Shown piece after piece: positions 60,975 to 64,000 of a stretch of 64,000 nt of DNA (positions within the stretch are counted from its first letter, which is position 1; each line of letters opens with the position of its first letter). A program made the translations under genes and the position numbers. The notes under the pieces were generated by a model. It searched no databases. It was given only the letters and a program-made list of their open reading frames with translations, and had not been told where the DNA came from. The DNA comes from Alphaproteobacteria bacterium (GTDB lineage: Bacteria > Pseudomonadota > Alphaproteobacteria > Elsterales > Elsteraceae), in contig RDXE01000030.1 of NCBI GenBank assembly GCA_004292755.1, positions 28,115 through 92,114 of the forward strand, read 5' to 3'.

Positions 60975-63740
60975 TCAGGCGGCCAGCGCCTGTGGAGCAG
61001 TTGGGTCCAGCGCCAGCAGCAACTGGGCCCGGATGTCGTTGATCGCTTCGTCTTTGTCGATCTTCAGTCCGAAGCGGTCTTTCACATAGAACACGTCCAC
61101 CACTTGTTCGCCGAAGGTCGAGACCTTTGCCGTGGAGATTTGCACATTCAGCGCTGCCAGCGCCGAACCAACATCGTGCAGCAGGCCCGGTCGGTCGCGC
61201 CCATTCACCTCGATCACCGTGTGGGTGGCGCTGGCGGTGTTGTCGATCAATACCCGCGGCGAGACCTTAAAGGCGCGCAGCCGCGCCGGTCCCGCCTGCC
61301 GGGTGCGCAGATCATCCAGGGAGCGCAAGCGCCCCTCGCGCGCTTGATCAATCATCACAGCCAGCCGCGCCAACTTCTCCGGCCGGTCAAACGCACCACC
61401 ATCGGCATCTTGGATGGAGAAGGTATCCAGCGCCTTGCCGTTGGCGAGGGTGTGGATCTTGGCATCGACGATGGTGGCGCCGGCGACGGCCAAGGCACCG
61501 GCGATGCGGGCGAACAATCCTGGGGCGTCATCGGTGTAGACCGTCACCTCAGTGATGCCGCGGCGACGCTCCACCCGGTTATCCACTTCCAGCGGGGCGC
61601 CATCCATTTCTGCCCGGCGGATCAGACGGGCGTGACGCTGGACGGTGTCACGATCAACCGACAGCCAATAGGACGGGTTCCCGCGCGCGACGTGGCGCTG
61701 GAACTCTTCCTCCGGCCAATCGCTGAGGTCCTGGCGCAAGAGGTCGAGCACGGCAGCCACGCGATGGGAGCGACGCTCCTCCACCTCGTCGGCCTTAAGC
61801 GCGCCGGTCATGGCGTCTTCCGCCGCCCAATAAAGCTGGCGCAACAAGCCAGCCTTCCAGTTGTTCCAGACCTTTGGGCCAACGGCGCGGATGTCAGCAA
61901 CGGTCAACACGAGAAGCAGTTTCAGCCGCTCCGGACTTTTTACCAGGGCGACGAAGTCTTCGATGGTTTTGGGGTCTGATAGATCACGCTTCAAGGCACA
62001 CGAACTCATCGCCAGATGGTGCAGCACCAGCCAGGCGACGGTTTCCGTTTCCTCCCGCGTCAGGCCGAGGCGCGGGCACAGCTTGTAGGCAACCTTGGCG
62101 CCCAACTCCGAATGATCGCCGCCGCGGCCCTTGGCAATGTCGTGCAGCAGTACCGCGACATAGAGCGCTCGGCGCGAGGCGAGCGTTGGCATGATGGAGG
62201 TGGCGAGCGGCAGTTCCTCCGCCAACTCGCCCTGTTCGATCCGGGCGAGGATGCCGAGGGCGAACAGGGTGTGCTCGTCCACGGTGTAGACGTGGTACAT
62301 GTCGAACTGCATCTGGGCGACCACGCGCCCAAAATCCGGCACGAAGCGTCCGAACACGCCAGCCTCGTTCATGCGCCGCAAGATCGCCTCTGGATCGCTG
62401 CGCGAGGTGAGGATGTCCAAGAACAGCCGGTTCGCCTCGGGATCGGTGCGCAGCTTGGCGTCCACCCGCTTCAGATGGTCAGCGACCAGCCGCAGGGCCG
62501 TTGGGTGAATATCCAGCCCATGCTCATGGGCCAGCCAGAACAGCCGAATGAAATTCACGGGATCGGCCAGGAAGGCCTTGGCGTCGGTGATCGACAGGCG
62601 TTCCTTATCGATCTCAAAGCCATTGGGGTCACGCCGCCAGCTGGTCCACAGACGGCGAAGCGACAAGCGCGGCGCGCGGCGCTGCTGCTGGGCTTCCAGA
62701 TGGGCGCAGATGATGCGGGTTAGATCGCCCACATCCTTCGCCACCAGGAAGTAGTGCTTCATCAGCCGCTCAACACCGCGGGTGCCCGCATGGTCGGTAT
62801 AGCCAGCACGGCGGGCAAGTTCCGACTGGACGTCAAAGGTCAACCGCTCCTCTGCGCGGTTGGTGACGTAGTGCAGGTGAAAGCGCAGAGTCCACAAGAA
62901 CGCCTCAGCCTTGGCGGCGCGCTGGGCCTCGGCTGCTGTTAGCACACCGGTTGCCACCAATTGTTCGGCGTCGTCGACGCGGTAGTTATACTTGGCGATC
63001 CAGAACAGCGTGTGCAGATCGCGGAGGCCGCCTTTGCCTTCTTTGATGTTGGGTTCCAGCACATAGCGGCTGTCGCCCATGCGGGCATGGCGGGCGTCGC
63101 GTTCGGCCAGCTTCGCCTCGGCGAAATCCTTGGCGGTGCCAGCCATCACCTCCAGCGCCATGCGGCGGCGGAGCTCGCGCACCAGGGATTGCTCGCCCCA
63201 AATCCAGCGGCATTCCAACAGCGCGGTGCGGATGGTGATGTCCGCCTTGGCGTGGCGCAGACACTCCTCCACCGAGCGGGTGGCGTGACCGACCTTCAAC
63301 CCGAGGTCCCACAGCAGGTAGAGCAGATGCTCCGCCACTTGCTCCCCACGCGGGGTTTGCTTGTAGGGCAGCAAAAACAGGATATCGAGGTCGGAGTGCG
63401 GCGCCAGTTCGCCCCGGCCATAGCCGCCGGTGGCCGCCAAGCTGAACCGCTCCGCGAGCGTTGGGTTGGCGGCTGGATAGACTGTGCCAGTGGCATCATC
63501 CCACAACACGCGCAGCAACTGATCATGCACATAGCACAGCGCCTTGGCCGCCCCCTGGCCATCGCCCGACGCCTCAAAGCGCTGCCGCACCTCCGCCCGC
63601 CCACGCATGAGCGCCGCCCGCGCCACCTCCAGCACTGCCTTGCGCCGCTCCACCGACTGCGGATCACCCTCAACCGCCGCCAGCCGCGTGATCACGGCGC
63701 GACGGTCAAACAACACCCGACGGTCTTTTGGAAAGCGCAT
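60975..63740 (-). CDS. glnD: Bifunctional uridylyltransferase/uridylyl-removing enzyme GlnD
   Basis: 921 aa from ATG 63740; the frame reaches a TTG at 63776. Nucleotidyltransferase domain: GGYGRGELAPHSDLDILF (G-G-x-G-R..D-x-D). HD domain: ALYVAVLLHDIAKGRGGDHS. Two C-terminal ACT domains (TEVTVYTDDAPGLFARIAGA and TVIEVNGRDRPGLLHDVGSA) sense glutamine. Adds or removes UMP on PII proteins and so sets nitrogen regulation. Alanine dehydrogenase follows directly, a plausible nitrogen-metabolism link. Confidence 0.97.
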   Translation of the reverse strand: MRFPKDRRVLFDRRAVITRLAAVEGDPQSVERRKAVLEVARAALMRGRAEVRQRFEASGDGQGAAKALCYVHDQLLRVLWDDATGTVYPAANPTLAERFSLAATGGYGRGELAPHSDLDILFLLPYKQTPRGEQVAEHLLYLLWDLGLKVGHATRSVEECLRHAKADITIRTALLECRWIWGEQSLVRELRRRMALEVMAGTAKDFAEAKLAERDARHARMGDSRYVLEPNIKEGKGGLRDLHTLFWIAKYNYRVDDAEQLVATGVLTAAEAQRAAKAEAFLWTLRFHLHYVTNRAEERLTFDVQSELARRAGYTDHAGTRGVERLMKHYFLVAKDVGDLTRIICAHLEAQQQRRAPRLSLRRLWTSWRRDPNGFEIDKERLSITDAKAFLADPVNFIRLFWLAHEHGLDIHPTALRLVADHLKRVDAKLRTDPEANRLFLDILTSRSDPEAILRRMNEAGVFGRFVPDFGRVVAQMQFDMYHVYTVDEHTLFALGILARIEQGELAEELPLATSIMPTLASRRALYVAVLLHDIAKGRGGDHSELGAKVAYKLCPRLGLTREETETVAWLVLHHLAMSSCALKRDLSDPKTIEDFVALVKSPERLKLLLVLTVADIRAVGPKVWNNWKAGLLRQLYWAAEDAMTGALKADEVEERRSHRVAAVLDLLRQDLSDWPEEEFQRHVARGNPSYWLSVDRDTVQRHARLIRRAEMDGAPLEVDNRVERRRGITEVTVYTDDAPGLFARIAGALAVAGATIVDAKIHTLANGKALDTFSIQDADGGAFDRPEKLARLAVMIDQAREGRLRSLDDLRTRQAGPARLRAFKVSPRVLIDNTASATHTVIEVNGRDRPGLLHDVGSALAALNVQISTAKVSTFGEQVVDVFYVKDRFGLKIDKDEAINDIRAQLLLALDPTAPQALAA

Positions 63741-63794
63741 GCCCGGCAACCTAGGCAATGCTGCGCTGCGGTTCAATGGGGTGGGGAGGGGTGT

Positions 63795-64000
63795 CTAGAC
63801 TTGCTTCGTGAGAGAGGCCGTTGCCTCAGCGAACAGCGTCTCGACCCACTGATTGATGCTTTTGCCTTCTAAGTCAGCCGCGAGGGCCACACGACGGTGG
63901 ATGTCTGGGTCGATGCGGACCATCACCTGCCCTGAGTACGCCTTCTGGGGCGACAGTTCCAGCTTCGCGCATGTTTCTAGATAATCGTCAACGGCTTCGT
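63795..64000 (-). CDS. HicB-family antitoxin-like protein (3' end, partial)
   Basis: The last ~67 codons on the minus strand run off the window edge. The C terminus reads KAYSGQVMVRIDPDIHRRVA then LAADLEGKSINQWVETLF, the ribbon-helix-helix tail of HicB-like antitoxins (S-G-x-x-x-V-R-[IM]-x-P-x-[IL]-H...GKSLNQWV). The stop is TAG at 63795-63797. A HicA toxin gene, if any, should lie beyond base 64000. Ends 55 bp before the glnD start. Confidence 0.8.
   Translation of the reverse strand, partial: EAVDDYLETCAKLELSPQKAYSGQVMVRIDPDIHRRVALAADLEGKSINQWVETLFAEATASLTKQV

Noticed and set aside
1..64000. CRISPR array, insertion sequence, prophage, rRNA operon
   Set aside because: No regularly spaced repeats, transposase or integrase genes, phage genes or rRNA sequences were seen.

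Overview
The window looks like a GC-rich (roughly low-to-mid 60s %, by eye) alphaproteobacterial chromosome, most like Rhodospirillales and relatives. The evidence is a full Liv transport operon, a TctABC transporter with a Bug-type receptor, a PAS_5-type protein, GlnD, SelO, paired M16 peptidases, a ROSE-like leader on an hsp20 gene and frequent GTG/TTG starts. Genus cannot be told from sequence alone. I see no rRNA, CRISPR array, insertion sequence or phage. One tRNA (Leu, anticodon CAG) is present.

Layout. 0-9.6 kb: a receiver-HPt regulator, an orphan TRAP substrate-binding protein, an unknown gene, an active/inactive M16 peptidase pair and a large multi-PAS histidine kinase. 9.6-12.4 kb: an accessory patch of lower GC holding a two-gene TIR + SLOG cassette, between two similar direct repeats and beside about 700 bp of apparently non-coding DNA. 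12.4-14.3 kb: a single-domain response regulator, a MarR-type regulator, an RNase D and tRNA-Leu. 14.6-19.3 kb: livG-livF-receptor-livH-livM. 19.3-24 kb: SIS protein, MurQ, gamma-glutamyltransferase and, divergently, N-formylglutamate amidohydrolase. 24-33 kb: PAS_5 protein, unknown gene, SelO, glucokinase, PIG-L deacetylase fused to a C-terminal domain, class V aminotransferase, MltA. 33-38.2 kb: a complete five-gene Dpp/Opp-type ABC importer. 38.2-41 kb: TerB plus two TerC paralogues. 41.2-45.2 kb: Nudix, HD, P1 peptidase, M20 peptidase, YajQ. 45.3-47.8 kb: Hsp20 under heat-shock control and an unknown membrane protein. 47.8-50.9 kb: tctCBA. 51-56 kb: acyl-CoA dehydrogenase, small membrane proteins and a class III cyclase. 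56-64 kb: peroxiredoxin-like protein, rimI-tsaB, VanX-type dipeptidase, a degenerate polysaccharide deacetylase, alanine dehydrogenase, glnD and the 3' end of a HicB-like antitoxin gene.

How the genes fit together. Several concern cell-wall turnover and peptide or amino-acid salvage: MltA cuts murein, the Dpp-type importer and peptidases (VanX-type, P1, M20, GGT) could salvage peptides, and MurQ, the SIS enzyme and glucokinase could channel amino sugars and glucose. That linkage is inference from content, not a proven pathway. Tight ATGA or similar stop/start overlaps mark co-translated pairs throughout.

Most notable: (1) the TIR-SLOG cassette, which resembles the sensor/effector logic of Thoeris-type NAD-derived signalling immunity but has a SLOG protein with no attached effector domain; (2) a heat-shock control region in front of hsp20 that combines an RpoH-like promoter with a ROSE-type RNA thermometer, including the diagnostic G-G opposition in the ribosome-site helix.
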